From Rhynochetos jubatus (Eukaryota; Chordata; Aves; Eurypygiformes; Rhynochetidae), in the NCBI GenBank assembly GCA_027574665.1, contig CM050651.1:6759501-6823500 (forward strand): a DNA stretch of 64,000 nt. Direction: 5' to 3'. The notes under the pieces were generated by a model. The model was not told where the DNA came from, made no database searches, and worked only from the letters and a program-made list of their open reading frames with translations. The position numbers and the translations under genes are program-made. Of this stretch, positions 46,987 through 61,129 are shown in pieces. Position 1 is the stretch's first letter. The number at the start of each line of letters is the position of its first letter.

Positions 46987-49900
46987 CTAACTACTTTGTG
47001 ACAAAGTACTATCCTCCAATGTCAATCACAGTTTTATAAGGGCAGAAAGAACCTCCAAAACTTGCAGTTGCAAAAGCTTTTTCCCTTGTATTTATGAAGG
47101 TTATGTTCCTGAGGATAATTTCTGGAAAATATGCATAACAAAATAGCAAAACACAAACTTGGACTACTTGTATGGATAAAGGATGGAAATATAAAAATAA
47201 CTATGCACAGCAGAAAGGATGGGAAGTAGAAAATTAAAATTCACAGGGAAGCAACCAAGCACATGGCAACTGGGACAGTCTGGTATCATGCTTCGCTTTA
47301 GTGCTTGGCATAGGGTCAAGAGAAACATAACCCAGGGAGGAGGGACGCGGGATGATAGCTGAAAGTGAGCACTAGTCAATTAGGCCCAGAGATTCAGAGT
47401 GACTTCAGCATGAAAGCACAGAGACACAAGGACAAGGGAGCAAACCACCTTCTGGTATTTGAACAATATAGGAAGTTAAATTACACCACAGAACCGCCAT
47501 ACCCTTAGCTGTAGTAATGAAGGTTACTCATATCATACACTTCACAATCACAAATTATGAAGAAAACACCATGCAGTCTGTTCTACTAAGGAGTCTGTAC
47601 CTTATGTGACAAACCAGGACTACATGCTACACCATCACTCCGTTTCTTTGCAAAAACCCTTGGGAATCTCAGCTAGATTCACCAACATATGTAAATTAAT
47701 TTATACACAATAGATCTATCCTTTTAACAACTGTGTGCAGATGCAAGAATAGACTCAATATATTATTTAAAATAACAGACCAGACTTATCAAACACTGCC
47801 AAAGCTACTCAGAAAAAACATTCATGTAGGTCAAGAGCTGCTATTTCTTACTTATTTTTTCAAGTACAAAGACAAGGAGTGGCGATTTTGCTTTGGTCCT
47901 TTACCAGACAGCTAGTGCCTGCCTACAAGAGCTATAACATCCTCCATTCATTTTGTCAGAAAGCTTCACTTCTGAATGCTGATCTTTCTGGATACAAAGG
48001 GTGAGAGTGAGTAGTTTGGAAAATCTAAAAGTGCCTTATTTTTTTTTACACTCTATCAAGAGCTGAAAAGGTGGACTTAAGAACCACTCTTCACTAGGTC
48101 AGGAAGATCATAATTCCTCCTATGGCAGCACTGCCTCCTAAAGCAAAGGCAGATGCGCTTTGCTATTGGGTTTTGGTGTGGATAGGAGTTTCTAACCCAA
48201 GAGTTTCACCTGGAAGGAAACAGCTCAGAAGCTACATTAAGAAGAAAACCATGCCTGAATTAACTGGCACATTCTGGTCAAGAACAAGTAGATTCTTGAA
48301 ATGGGTTATTTATTAAAAGACTTCCAGAGCTCCAAATTGTGAAACTGTCTCTGTTTATGTGCTGTTGAAGAAAGTCAGACTTGGCGCATGTTTCTCATTA
48401 ACTGTACTAAAGCAGCTCAGTTTCCCTAGAAAGCCCCAGTTTCTCCTCTGCAATAGGGTAATCTAGAAGGCCCCTAATTTTAGCTCTTCAGTCTGAAAGG
48501 GTAGCACATACATAAGTAGTGCTGAGTGAATGCTGCTGAAATGTCTATGATTATGTGGAATGCTGAAGCAAATTGGCTTTCTTGGCATATACAACATCAT
48601 TAAAACCTTCAGAATAACGTCTAAAAGCAAGGATGTCTCATGGATATTTGTACAGTGCATTTCACACATGAAGCATTTCTACAGCCATCAGAAAAATCTG
48701 TCAATGCGGTCAAGTGACACTGTGTGTTCCAAGATCCCAGTCATATAACTTGTTTCAGACTCGTCGCAGCAAAAATCTAGCCCCTCAGCAGCCCAGTATG
48801 TTGTCTATGTGCAAAGCATAGGCCAATGTTTCCAGATTAACCCTAGAATCTGGACACAAAAACTTCTTTAAATTTGCTATTACTTCTTAACAGGAAGAAG
48901 TAGAATGGGCCAAATATATTACATAGTTTATCTAGCACTCTTTATAGCAAAAGTCGTATTTAGGAAAGTAGTGCTGTACGCTTTCCTCTGATTTTCTCAT
49001 TTTCAGGCAGATTAAGTCACTTCTGAACCATTTGCTTGTTTGTTGAGAACAGCTTTCAAGATGAGGTAATTAAAGGAAACCTATCAATTCAGTATATATT
49101 TTAAAGTTAATAATGTTGACATACTGTTCAAATAAACCTCCAATCTACTACAATCTGTTTTTAGACAAGCCCTCCATTTTAACCTCCAAATGGAAGGAAA
49201 ACTAAGTGACTTTCCTCATCTCACTTAATAGAGAACATATGTTCAAAGATAATACTGTAGGCTTGTTCTGAGAAGCTGTTCTTCCTCTGACAGAGCTTGC
49301 ATAGGAACACTGATACGTAATGAAAGTACTCATTGCCATAAATCTTGTGCGCTGTAGAGGTCACTTCAGAAAAGACACCGCTGATCGGAGAAGCACATAC
49401 ACACGCAAGAAAGCACCCTGGCCACAGATGAAGAACACACTGCTATACCTCCTGTCAGCTGGAAAGGTCAGAACTAACTGTGACCTCAATCCCAAATATT
49501 TTCTTGGGGGGTGGGGAGTGGTAGTGAAGGGACAGAGAGAGGATGAAAAGATGGAAGGGGCGGTTCTACTGTCACAAAGCACAAAAAGCAGCTCTGAAAT
49601 AGAACTGTTTCGAATCTTTGCATTACAAACTCTCTGGAATAATTACAGATGGAAAGGCTGACTAATATTGATAGCAAATTTCATTTATTTTATAAATATT
49701 TATGTAGACCATATTTGTTTTTATAACTTGCACAAAGGCACTCGCTTCTCCAGGTCTCAACTTTTTAATCTAAAAAAGAAGTTAATTCACCTGCCAAGGC
49801 CACTGTACTCAGTGCTGGAAAAGCCAGTAATAAAATTCACATTTCTTGAATCCCAGTCAATTTGTTGATTCATTAGACCATGCCTGTAAACAAGACAACA

Positions 49901-50600
49901 TTCTAAATTGTATCTAGAAACAAATCAAAGCCACTTCAATTTATTGTGCTCAATGCCAGGCTATCACATCACAAAGATGGGGGCCGAGTACAATCACATC
50001 CAGTAATAAAAGAGAAAGAAAGATCCATCACCAGGCATTATTAACATTCAGTTGCAGATTTATCTGATCCTACAAAGCCATGCCACATCCAGCCTTTCAA
50101 GTTCATATCCACCAAACCAGATGATGACAAGAATCACTGAACGATTCTCCAGTATGCTTTGGCACACCCTCTGTTATAGCCACTTGCCTAAAAAAGAGAA
50201 AGCTGCTAAGTCGTCTTAGCAAGAAGCAGGAAAACTGCATGTTTAGAAACCTGAAAGCTACATCCTCTGTCCGTTCTGTGCAAATCAATCATTCCGCTCA
50301 AAAGAACGCATTCAAAGTTATGTTTATAGAGGAGAGAAATCCTACCCTGAAGGATACAACTAACACAACCTAGACCTTCCCCTCAGACCCACCACTTAGA
50401 GCCCAACCCTCAACAGTTCAGAATCAGTCCTTGTATCTTCAGCTGACAGCCAGCACCAACTGTGCAGACATCCCACATCCTGAACACCTGGAACAAGTAA
50501 AAGGGTAAGCCCATCACGACAGAGTCACAGCCTGAACAATGGAACAGTCATCTAGCCATTCAGAGGGTCAAAAACCAATCAAAAAAATGAGAATAAAACC

Positions 50601-50621
50601 CACACACGTGCGCACACACAC
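50601..50621. repeat. Alternating purine-pyrimidine tract
   Basis: CACACACGTGCGC followed by CA repeats gives 21 bases of perfect alternation, including CGTGCGC. Such tracts can adopt Z-DNA. Confidence 0.8.
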
Positions 50622-53600
50622 CCCCCAAACAAAAGCTTGTACACAAAGATTTTGCAAATAAGCTTTTAATTGTGAATGGTGAAGCTATCCTTAAATCTTG
50701 GGATTCTTAGGCATAGATCTACATCCACATGTAGCTGCTTTTACCTCAAGAACAAAGTAGAACACTAGTAGAAGCCGTGAGAAGCCATTCCTTGGTAAGC
50801 CCTTGGTACTGTTCAACTTACCAGGCGATGAGGCATTAGTACTGCAGTGGGCACTGTAGTTCTTTCTCTGCTTCATCAGTTCTCCCAAGACATCGCTGGC
50901 TGTGACAGAGTGGTGGTAGAGAAGCACTTTTTAAATTGGTTTATTTTTGAAAGACCATCATGCATTTCCTAACTTGTACACAAGAACAAGATGCTGAATT
51001 TGGGTGGGACATTTTTGTTGCATTTTTTGGTTGTTTTTTGATTGTTTCTTTCGTTTGAGTGTGAGAGTATCCCAGGCAGTGTTGCATACACTGTTGACAG
51101 AAGCCCCACCTTAAAATGCTGGCAGCACTCCAGCTAGCTTTAGGAGCAACTACGGTTCAGATTTCAAAATAAAGGTAGCAAGTCAACCTGTGGTGCCTAA
51201 GCTTAGGCTTGACACCCAAATATGGACACAGACATCTAAATGAATGCATTGGTTTAGAGACCCAAGTCTTTGCTGGCCAAGGACCTTCCTAACATGTGCA
51301 CCCCCAGGTAGATGCTTTAAACGGTTCGATTATCAGAAGTGCTTGTGCAAACCACTTCCATTTATTACAACAGTAGTTACTGCACATCACCAACCAATAA
51401 GCCTGAATAATTACCAGGGCTCTGTCTTTAAATCATGGGGCATTCCTTGGAAGAAGCGATTTTCTGCACAGCGTACCAGTCTCTGAAAACAGCAGAAAAA
51501 GAGTGTGATTTAAGTCAACCATGAAAAGTGGGTTTATTTTTAATTAAGTTTGGGATGAAAAATAAATAGTACTACAGAGCAGAACACAGCACTTGAGCTT
51601 TCCTTGCAGGAAAGAATTAAGTTTACAAAACAAGTAACTGGTGAAATATCTGGCTACTCAGTAGTTCAGTAATTTAGATGTTAATACAGTTTCAAAACCT
51701 TGCTTTGCCCAAGATCTGAACCCCAAGCCCCTGGTCTTCTGCTGCTGTTGCCATGCACATCCTAAGTATTTATCAAGGCACAAAAAACAACAGGTTCACC
51801 ATTAGGGAACCCTCAGCACGGACACCACAAGGACAGGGACACTAGATGCATTTAACTTGTGTTTGAAACACAGGCCTGAGCCAGACACTGGAATTTCTAC
51901 AGTATTTATACACAATCTCTTTCAGATTCCTGCTCATTGCAGATCACATCAAAGGAGAAAGCTGAACCTTATGCCAACCCCTTGTGCAGGGATAACCAAA
52001 GCTGCAGTCTATATGAATTGTGCCTACTCAGACCAATTCCTCAGCCACATAAATTCTGATGCTTCAAGTGACAGCATGTGACAGACAAGCAATTCTGAGC
52101 TCCCTCTGGGTAAAACACTGGTTCAGAAATGAAGCAGGTGGAGTGCTTCATTCCACATTCCTAGGTAAACATTTTAAACAGCTTTCTAAAAGGTTACAAC
52201 CTACAATGTACAAACTGGACCACAGAAATGAAGGCTTGATGAATAGCAGTTCACAAAAAAGTTCATCTGCATGTTCCAAAAGGCACTTACAGTTTCTAGT
52301 CTTGCAATACTTCTAAGTCATGTTATATGCTTTTTCATGTGCAGGTATATTGCAAAATAATTTGAACTGTAAGGTGTTTCAGTCTGCCTTATTGCTTGGA
52401 ATTCCTCACAGGTCAGGGCACAACGATTCACCCGGGCTCAAAACCAAAGTTTGGAATATCAGGGTGTGGAGGAGCTTATCTGTAGCATCAGAACATATGC
52501 AGAAATGTCTCCAATCAGGATGACTTATTAAGCAATGAATCTGTAAGCCCCAGCTGGTTTGTCCCAGACATGTCTTCAAAATACAAAATTATGTACTGTT
52601 AAGCCACAACCCAAAGCAAAGAGTTCAACAAAAATGAAACCTTGATAAATACATAAGAATAATATTTAAATTTTGCATCAATACCACCAAAAATATTGCA
52701 GGTCAGCTTGAAATAAATTTGCCATAAAGCACCTTAGGTTTTTATAACTCAAAAGACAATTTAAAAGTTTTTTCTCTCAACCATTTGGGAGAGATTTTTG
52801 TTTTAGCAGAACTGTTTGCAGTCTGTCCCTATAAAATGGATCAGTCTGGCATCAGCAGACTTTACACAACTCAAGGCAAGCAAGGTTAGGAGCAAGAGAG
52901 AAACTTAGGCAGCTTTGGCTGCCACTGTATGCAAGTTGAAAAGAAATTTATTCTATTGTTCTAGCTCTGAAGTAATATTTTAAGGTTTGCAGAGAATAAA
53001 ATCCTGGGCAGTCAGCAATTTAGCTGTAAATGTTTTACGTATGAGCCCTTGTCTATGTTCTACCACTGACAAAGTGAGCAACAGAAAACACGAAGCAAGC
53101 TGTAAGTGAACAGTAATCTGTCTGCAGAAGCCACGTGCAGATGAGCACCATCTCCATTATCAGAAGGATTAAACAAGTATTTTGTACTCCCAGAGAGGTC
53201 CCAGGCCACTCTTACTGCCAGAGTAAAATGTTCCCAGGATCCAGGAGCTTCCCATTCTAGAGCCTGCTCTGCTAGTCATATACTAAGTCCGGTAAGTTTC
53301 AGACCATTGTTCCAAATACTGTGTTTACAAAACGGTGCCCAATGCTTACAATATATGTTAAAGCTTACCACACTACATCCTGTAGTTAAAATGGAAATTA
53401 AGATACTCCAGAAGAGAAATGGAGCAAACATACAGCTGGTATTCAGATCTAATTTTTTTTTAAAAGCCAGTATAATGTGAAGCAGCACATTTTCCAAATG
53501 CTGGTTACATCCTAATATCATCATCTTTAAGCTGACCACTAAGAAGACTCGAACACATTAAAGTTTGCAATATACTTTTGAAAGCTGATTAATGGTCACT

Positions 53601-55179
53601 ATTAAGAATTATCCATATGGTCCATACTAACAGTTGCCAAAAAACTTCACATTTTCATTTTAAAAACTAACAACATCAGGAATAAATTATAAGCTTTAGC
53701 TTAGGTGACCTTGACTTTCACTGCTGCACGATACCAAAACGGACCTGATTCTCCCCACCCCTTCTGCACTGCTATTAAAGCAAAGCTGTTGGATCAGCCA
53801 GCTGCAGGCTCCTCGGACTCAGAGGCCTAGCAAAAACTCACTTCCTTTTGGAACGAGTCCCTCTTGCCTTTAACAGTCCCAATGTAACCGCAAGGTTATT
53901 CTCCACTCTCAAACCTAGATTTGGCCCCTTGACATTTTGAGTCATGCTAAGTAGTCCATTTATCTTTAACAAGATTACACCTTGATTAGCTCTTTGGAAG
54001 GCAATTGATCAATCAGTAGTAATGAATTCATTTAGACAAAAGATCTAGTATCCAAATGTATGTATTCAAAATTGGATTTCACATTTACCTTTAAGTTCTT
54101 AAATATTTTTAGTAAGGGAACTATAGAAGTGAATAGCTTATTAGGTGCCAATAGCTTCATTACAAAGTATTAATCATCTTTATGGCTTCTTCATACCAGT
54201 GCCTCAAGTAAAACTGATTTGAAATATGGACATCCACACTGAAATATGGATTTAGAAAAGACCGATTCCCAATAGCTTTTGGGAACTCAGGACTACATTC
54301 TCCTGTGTCTCCAAAAGCACTAATCTGACAGAAGTAATCAGGGCATTCATGCCACTGCTGCCACCTACAGATTATCTGATAACTAATGAGGGTTGAACTG
54401 ACACCACCACATCTTCCTAATGAGAGTACCAATAGGTGGGCACAAGAGATGGATTGTATTTTCATGAAGCTCATAGAAATTGAGCCTCTTAAACATTGAC
54501 CTCCCTTGTCAGCTTTGGCTGAAATTAATCAGTGTCTTCAAAAGTTGTTAGGGGAGGCACAAACACCAAGAGATTACACTCTTAGCCTCATTTCCTAAAG
54601 AAACAAGGCTTGCAATGTTTCCTTTATTATCACATACACACCCTGCAAATAGGTTTCATCTATTAGAATATCATAAAGTCATACTGCAACATTTTTCAAA
54701 TTGTACTTGCTTTAGGAGAAACTTAGAACCTTGTCAAATTAATCTGACCTAGTAACTCAAGAAATCTTACTGGGCTCTATCCAGCAAAAACAGTCAGCTT
54801 GAATTCCTTACTATAAGAGATTCTCCTCAATAAGATTACTCAAGACACTGCAGACCGACTGTCCTGCAAATACTTGCAGTTTCCCCCTCAGTTGACAGAA
54901 ACCTCATAGATTACCACCTGGTTGTTATCCCTGGGCAAATCTTGTTCCAGACAGGCAAACGGGCTTTTTAAGATGCCTCAACTTCAAGCATAATTTAAAA
55001 ATAAACAAAACCCACTAAATAATAAAGAAAACCACAAGTTGAGTGAAAGCATTACTAGTATGAAAGCAGCATATGCCTAATTAATGGAAGTAAAATGAAC
55101 CAGACTCTTCCTAATGCTTTCTGCTGTTGCAGAAAGAAAGATAGAAGGTAGGCAGTGGTAACACATGATTTAGCAGATC

Positions 55180-55882
55180 CTTCTGCAGCCCTGAGGAGGA
55201 GGAGAAAGACTTGGGGGTGCTGGTGGATGAAAAGCTGGACATGAGCCGGCAGTGTGCACTGGCAGCCCAGAAAGCCAACCAGATCCTGGGCTGTATCAGG
55301 AGAAGCGTGGCCAGCAGGTCGAGGGAGGGGATTCTCCCCCTCTACTCTGCTCTTGTAACACCCTACCTGGAGTGCTGTGTCCAGCTCTGGGTCCCTCAGC
55401 TTAAGAAGGATATCGACCAGTTGGAATGAGTCCAGAGGTGGCCACAAAGATGCTCAGAGGGCTGGAGCACCTCTGCCATGGGGACAGGCTGAGAGAGTTG
55501 GGCTTGTTCAGCCTGGAGAAGAGAAGGCTCTGGGGAGATCTTATTGCAGAGCCTTCCAGTACATGAAGGGGCCTACAAGAAAGCTGGGGGGGACTTTTTA
55601 CAAGGGCCTGTAGTGACAGGACAAGGACTAATGGGTTTAAACTGAAAGCAGGGAGATTTAGATTAGATATCAGGAAGAAATTCACCACTGAGAGGGTGTT
55701 GAGGCACTGGCACAGGCTGCCCAGAGAAGCTGTGGGTGCCCCATCCCTGGCAGTGTCCAAGGCCAGGCTGGATGAGGCTTGGAGCAACCTGGGCTAGTGG
55801 AGGGTGTCCCTGCCCATGGCAGGGGGGTTGGAACTGGATGGGCTTTAAGGTCCCTTCCAACCCAAACTGTTCTGATTCTCAG
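55180..55882 (+). mobile_element. CR1 LINE, 3' part, forward orientation
   Basis: Five-prime-truncated CR1. From 55180 it encodes the C-terminal part of ORF2: [17 protein letters not shown], then [38 protein letters not shown] and a stop after [10 protein letters not shown] at 55427-55429. Coding similarity resumes in other frames ([13 protein letters not shown]-like sequence near 55490-55530; HRLPREAV-like near 55710-55735). The 3' end CTTCCAACCCAAACTGTTCT (55855-55874) matches the CR1 terminus except for a short deletion and no clean octamer tail. It overlaps the same part of the element as the reverse copy at 16372-17290, and the two share VDEKLDMS and the [15 protein letters not shown] string, so they belong to the same or closely related subfamilies. 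Confidence 0.93.
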
Positions 55883-57004
55883 GTGTAGAATATAGCTCTT
55901 AAAGAGAGTGAAATACCCTTTCCTGAAGTTTCTGGTCTCCATCACCTCTCTTTAGAATCTGAATGCATCAGTAAGCATTTCCTTCTATCCTAAACCCAGA
56001 TTGCTGTGGCATGTTGTAATTGAAGCATTACATTCATGTATCAGCAGGATTATCCCATTTCTGAAGACTATCCACATCCACTTAGTCCAGTTTTAAACTA
56101 ATAAACACAAGAATCAAGTACTGAGTCTGAAAAGCATCCTTCATTTCATTTAGGACTCTTAGTTGTACTAGTCCCTTATACCTTTCTTCTTGTTTTCCTC
56201 CTTTTAAATGTTCGTGGTGTCTCTCTGAGCCACAGAAGGCTGCCTTCTCTGCAAGCTGCAAGGTAGCTTTCTTGCTGGCAGCAGTGTCCAGTGTCCCCAG
56301 GCACCAGTTGGAGGCAGACCATCCTGTACGACAAGGCAGGTGAGCCTCAGAGAGCCTGAGACTCACTGAGTTTCCCCTCCACTATTTTGAAGTGTGTGAC
56401 CAGACCCATTGTAGCACATTTGAGGGCTGCTTGGGAAGGCTGACATTTACTAAGCTCCTGGTGCACTGAGATTTCAGTTAGTTTGTTTCCCTTTCTTCAA
56501 CTGGCAGCAGCTAATCTTCTGGCTAACCAGCTTCAGATCCTCATGCGGACTTCACCCAGCCCTGCCCTGAAGAAGCTACTTCCTGTCTTTGCCATGAAAG
56601 GAAGCTTCAGCAGACTAGGATTCAAATTTTGTCCTGCTACTGATTGTACTGCTGCCATTTGTTAGTGATATGTTTAATGAGGTCAGCATAACTCAGCATA
56701 ATGTACTCCTAAAAACATTTAATATTGATTTCCTCCACTTTACTAGCAAAGTAATGTTGGACAGACCGCCAAAATCTAATTAGTTTTCCAGGCATTTTTC
56801 TCTTCCTAAGGCTGATTCCAACAGAAAGATTAAGAAAATTCAATCTATCATCTCTAAAAATGTATTCTACATCCAGGTGTTCTACTGTTCCTGCTCCTGG
56901 TATCCTCTGTCACTTTCCTCATGCTGTAAAACCTGGCTCTGAGCTCCTTACAGCTATTTGCTTCAGCCCTAAACTCTCTATTCAGCATTTGCCTTTCCTT
57001 TCAG
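55883..57004. other. Unique sequence, no gene established
   Basis: A strong pyrimidine tract ends in AACTGGCAG near 56508 and is followed by an open frame to a stop at 56663-56665 (it contains LLANQLQILM and ALKKLLPVFAMKG). No donor follows, so it could only be a terminal exon. I give it little weight. The rest shows nothing recognisable. Confidence 0.45.
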
Positions 57005-57144
57005 GTGTTGCCAATGAAGAATACTTCTCCCTGATGGCAGGCCAAATCAGTCCTCATCCAAATGACTGTGAGGACATTTTAAGCTCAGAACTGCTTTCCT
57101 CAAATACTTACAGAAGTGTTTTTCCCAGGAAACCTTATCATTAA
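57005..57144 (+). CDS. Candidate terminal coding exon, unknown protein
   Basis: TTTGCCTTTCCTTTCAG, a very strong acceptor, ends at 57004. The frame that begins with the last two bases of a codon (phase 1) stays open for 46 codons to TAA at 57142-57144; it starts VANEEYFSLMAGQIS and ends SVFPRKPYH. Phase 1 fits the end of the candidate exon at 46082-46162, the junction codon being AGT. The composition is mixed and protein-like. No family is recognised. No well-placed AATAAA follows closely; the nearest AATAAA words are near 57456 and 57977. Confidence 0.27.
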
Positions 57145-57448
57145 TTTCATAGTTTCTGGCTAAAATGTGTCAGCTAGCATCTGTTCACAAGCCTGCACAA
57201 AACACGCTCCCTATTTTATACAGATGGTATTTTATTCTTTTTATCAGCCTTTGTATAAGATCACACATTTTCATCAAGTTTCAACAAAACGTTGAAACAT
57301 GTAAACTGACCAGTGTATTTCAGCCTCTCCCAGACACAATAGCAGCATAACTGGGGAGAACCTTCCGTACAAAACATCCTGACCTGCATGTCCCTTACAA
57401 GCCAGCTTAAGGCTTGCCAAGGCTTCCGTAAGGCTACATTAAACAGTA

Positions 57449-57518
57449 CCAAAAAATAAAAAAACCCACCCCAACAACAACCAAACCAAAAACACACCCC
57501 AACAAACCAACCCAAAAG
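57449..57518. repeat. A/C-rich low-complexity patch
   Basis: Mostly A and C with a single T, built of AACC, CCAAAC and CACACCCC words. On the other strand it is G/T-only. Confidence 0.8.
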
Positions 57519-58696
57519 CACATCTTATTTCTTTCATCCCACAGTTAACCCCAAAATGGAAAGGGATCATGTCGACACAGTTTTCTTCAAATATGATTAC
57601 GAACATAGCTCATTTGTGAGCACTGAAGATAACGTTCTAAGAATTCAGGAAACCCAGATGATACCAAAGCAACAGTAATTTCAATTTTTATGCTCTTCAC
57701 GCATGTAATGTTTTCTGTACCATTTGGTGTGTTAACATAAAACATAAATTAGAAATACACAGTCAGTGCAACCAAATCAGCTTTCTGAAACATTCCCTTT
57801 TACTTTCTCAAGTATACATCACTAATTACATGTTAAATTCTGTATTTTTAATATAAAGTAGGAGTTTTCTCTCCTTGTTTACTAATTCCCATGTATTTAA
57901 TTACTCGCATTGACAGAGGTTTGCCTGCATAGGATCTGGTCTCAATGAGAACGGAATAAGCTTCCAAAGCACTGTAATAAATTGTTCTGAAAGCACGCTC
58001 TGCTTTTCCGCAAATGTCTATCAATTACCTCTTCTCAGCCTCTTTCAACTGCCCTCTCCTTCCATCTTGTAGCTTACTTTTAAATATTTCTAAAATGATT
58101 TCCCAGTAAAAAAGCAGAGTTTAATATTTCACAGGTGCACTCATGCTCTCCAGGGGAAATGTATCACCCTGTCATCACCATGGTCAACACATTCCTCACA
58201 ATCACATTATCAGCTGCTTGTGTTGTTTCTGTCCTTATGGGGTGGTTGGGAACGCACAGAACTGCTGTGTGAAAGATTTCCAGGTGCAAGGTTATAGCTT
58301 TGCATCTGTTTTTCTTCTCACGAGAGTTTTTTTCCCTCCAATCTTTATAGGATTTCCATGTGCTCTTATTATGTTATCACTAACATATGAAATATACACA
58401 TCCTTTTAAAAGCAGACTAAAGACTATGCAGAGTAAAAGCAACACTGGATTACAAGATTAAGGTGATTTTACCAGGGTTTCATTAATATAAACACTTTAA
58501 ATAAATTAGTCCAGTCCTATCCGTCACTATGATTATACTATCCAGCATTTTCAGCTATCCTTCAGTGTCTTTTACCTTTCAGTTACTTATCTCCAACCCT
58601 CCTGCCTAAAACCCAAGAGCTCTGTCTTACAGAACATCAGCATAAAAAGCAATCATCGCTTAGACAACTCTGTACGTGAACTGCCGAATAATGCCT

Positions 58697-58740
58697 AAAA
58701 AAAACCAAACCAAACCAAAAAACCCACAAAACCCCAACAC
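58697..58740. repeat. A/C-rich low-complexity patch, CCAAA units
   Basis: An A run then repeated CCAAA and CCCACAAAA words with no T or G. It resembles 57449-57518. Confidence 0.8.
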
Positions 58741-61129
58741 TCATCTCTCCAGAACTTTAGTGGCAGTGGGTCCACATCTGTACTTTGCACCTTCACACAA
58801 GATGAGAAACAAAAGATCTATTCATGGCTGAATTTTAGGGAAGGTGCATCTGCATTCAACTGTGTGTTGCCTCACAAATGTCAGGCTTAAAATAAAGTCA
58901 GGAAAACTGGAAACATACTGGAAACACTGTAATGCTCTCATGGAAAACCTGACCTTGCAAGCTGTGATTCTTACTTTCCACGGCTACATACCTGGGTATG
59001 TTAGGGTTTTTTGCTTTAGCAAATTGGTAAAGATTTTCACACGAACTGTTATGATAATATATGAACTTTCTCATCTCAGGAGACACCGTGACCGAAAGAC
59101 ATCCTTTGCTGCACCCTGCCTATGCAGATGCACAGCTCCTCTACATCTGACTCCAGGACTGCACGTTCCCTGGAATCTGAGGAGAGTTTGAACCATCCCA
59201 AAGCACACCACCAGCAGCAGATTAATGATATTCTAGATTACAGCTGAATAATTACAGCTGACACAGCAAGTCCAGATGCGATCCTAGGTTAAATCCTGTT
59301 TATACAGCACGAGCCGTTGTCACAGAAAGCTAAGACTTAAATCTTGATGTTTCTAGAAGAGGAAAAACTGATTCTAAATTAACAGCAATATATTTACATA
59401 CCTCTTATTTTCAAGCCTATGCATTTCACTTGTTGCAACTGAAAGGGAACTTTGTCCCATCTGATCCTACCTTTAAAGGGTTCCTTCCCATCAGTTTCAT
59501 TAGTATCATCTCAACAGGACTCACTGCACATTTCCATGGCTAAATAGATAAATGGAAATTTCATGACAAATTATTAGGCTTTGTCACTGAGCTTTTATAG
59601 AGCATCACAGTCCGTCCCTTCACTTGTCCCACCTATAACACAGTTTGTTTACTGCAATTTTCTTCATTCTTTACTGTGTGAGGTAGGTGAGTACAGCGCA
59701 TTGGCCAACTTTAACATCTTCCATAATTCCATTTTCCAGAATTTAGTCACATACTGAAGTTGAAAGGTGAAGAACCTGAAATTACCTCATAAACAGACCA
59801 GAATTTCTACCACATATCAGAAAAACCAATCAAATTCTTTTTAAAAGTCAATGTATACTTTAAACTCTCCCCAGTGAATATAGTAGTCATGTCTAAGATT
59901 TATTTGTAGGTAGCAATCCTTGCATCTCTTGTCACTCAACTAAACAGCACACGCATTTTTAGTAGCTGTTATGTTACAAAACAAGACTCAATTAGAGTTA
60001 GATCATGCCAAAATTGAGAGTCCAGAAGATTTACACTCTGCCAGATTGCATACAATACTCTTATTACAGCTAACATACAAGCCAAGTTCCAATGAACACA
60101 TTCTTATAAAACATTTTGAAATTCCAGAACGTTAACCCTGCTTTGGATTTCACATTCTGCTAGTGCTCCCTGACAAATAGCTTGCTGTTACAATATCAGT
60201 TGTGCTGCTTTTACAGTAGACTGTATGACGGTATTTTCACTGCAGTTTAGAGGAAAACTTGTAGGAAGTCGTAGCCACAGAAGAGGAACACAAAAGATAT
60301 GCCCAGAGAGGCCTGTGTACGCCCAGGGCTGGTACAGCTTGACGAATACATGGTATCACTGAAGAAAATAGTTTTACTTATGAAAAATAGTAGGATAAAA
60401 TAGCCAGCAAACCTCAACAATTACTTAAATGCAACAATTAAAGTTTTATACTTTGAATTTTAACTACAAAGGAATTTTGAAGAGTATTCAGTATTAGAAT
60501 AATTTGAAACAAACACGTAAAAGGGACTGCATTCTTAAAGGAAATATTTTTTGTAATAACAATTATTAATTTATTTGCAAATTAAGAAAAATGTAAAATA
60601 AAAATACTGTAAACTTAGGAAGAATGTGTTCTGTGTATAAGAATAATATCACAATAAAGTATTTGGACATTTATATGCAAAATTGAAATGAACTTCACCA
60701 AGGACTTTTGAAGAGCTTTCCACAGCATGTGTAAGTCACACTAAACCCCACGTTCTATCTTCTGTGCATACAAGCCATTAGAAAACAGCTTCCTGTAATA
60801 TACTTACAAACGGAATCTCTTGGAGAATAATTTTGTTCATTTTGCCTACTTTTCACCATCAGAGTAACGATGCTGAGATCTAACAACAAGAAACACAGTA
60901 ACAGCCAGGTGATACTAGTTTAGGTCTCCTTTTTAAAGAGGTCAATTGCATAACACATTACTTGCTTACCAAGAACAATTTTACTTTCACACACAAAATA
61001 ACTGACTGCCTTCCGAATAAAAAAAACAGGCCTTACATGGCACTGGTTTGTACTGAAGTAACCTACATTCATTTTTAAGTTGCTCAAGGAAGACTCTTTT
61101 TTCCTCTAAATCCATCCTTTGGAGATCCT

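Larger units (their letters stand above)
46163..55179. other. Long unique stretch, no gene seen
   Basis: AT-rich sequence without recognised genes or transposons. It contains T14 (46700-46713), A15 (46923-46937), a perfect 8-base-pair hairpin (46968-46986) and an alternating purine-pyrimidine tract (50601-50621). Open frames of 113 codons (49320-49661) and 104 codons on the minus strand (54160-54474) have no features that I can assign. Confidence 0.55.
57145..61129. other. Unique sequence with A/C-rich patches, no gene seen
   Basis: Two nearly T-free A/C-rich patches lie at 57449-57518 and 58697-58740. The stretch about 60360-60700 is especially AT-rich with AATAAA words near 60598 and 60653. 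The 115-codon frame at 58844-59191 has no domain features. Confidence 0.55.
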
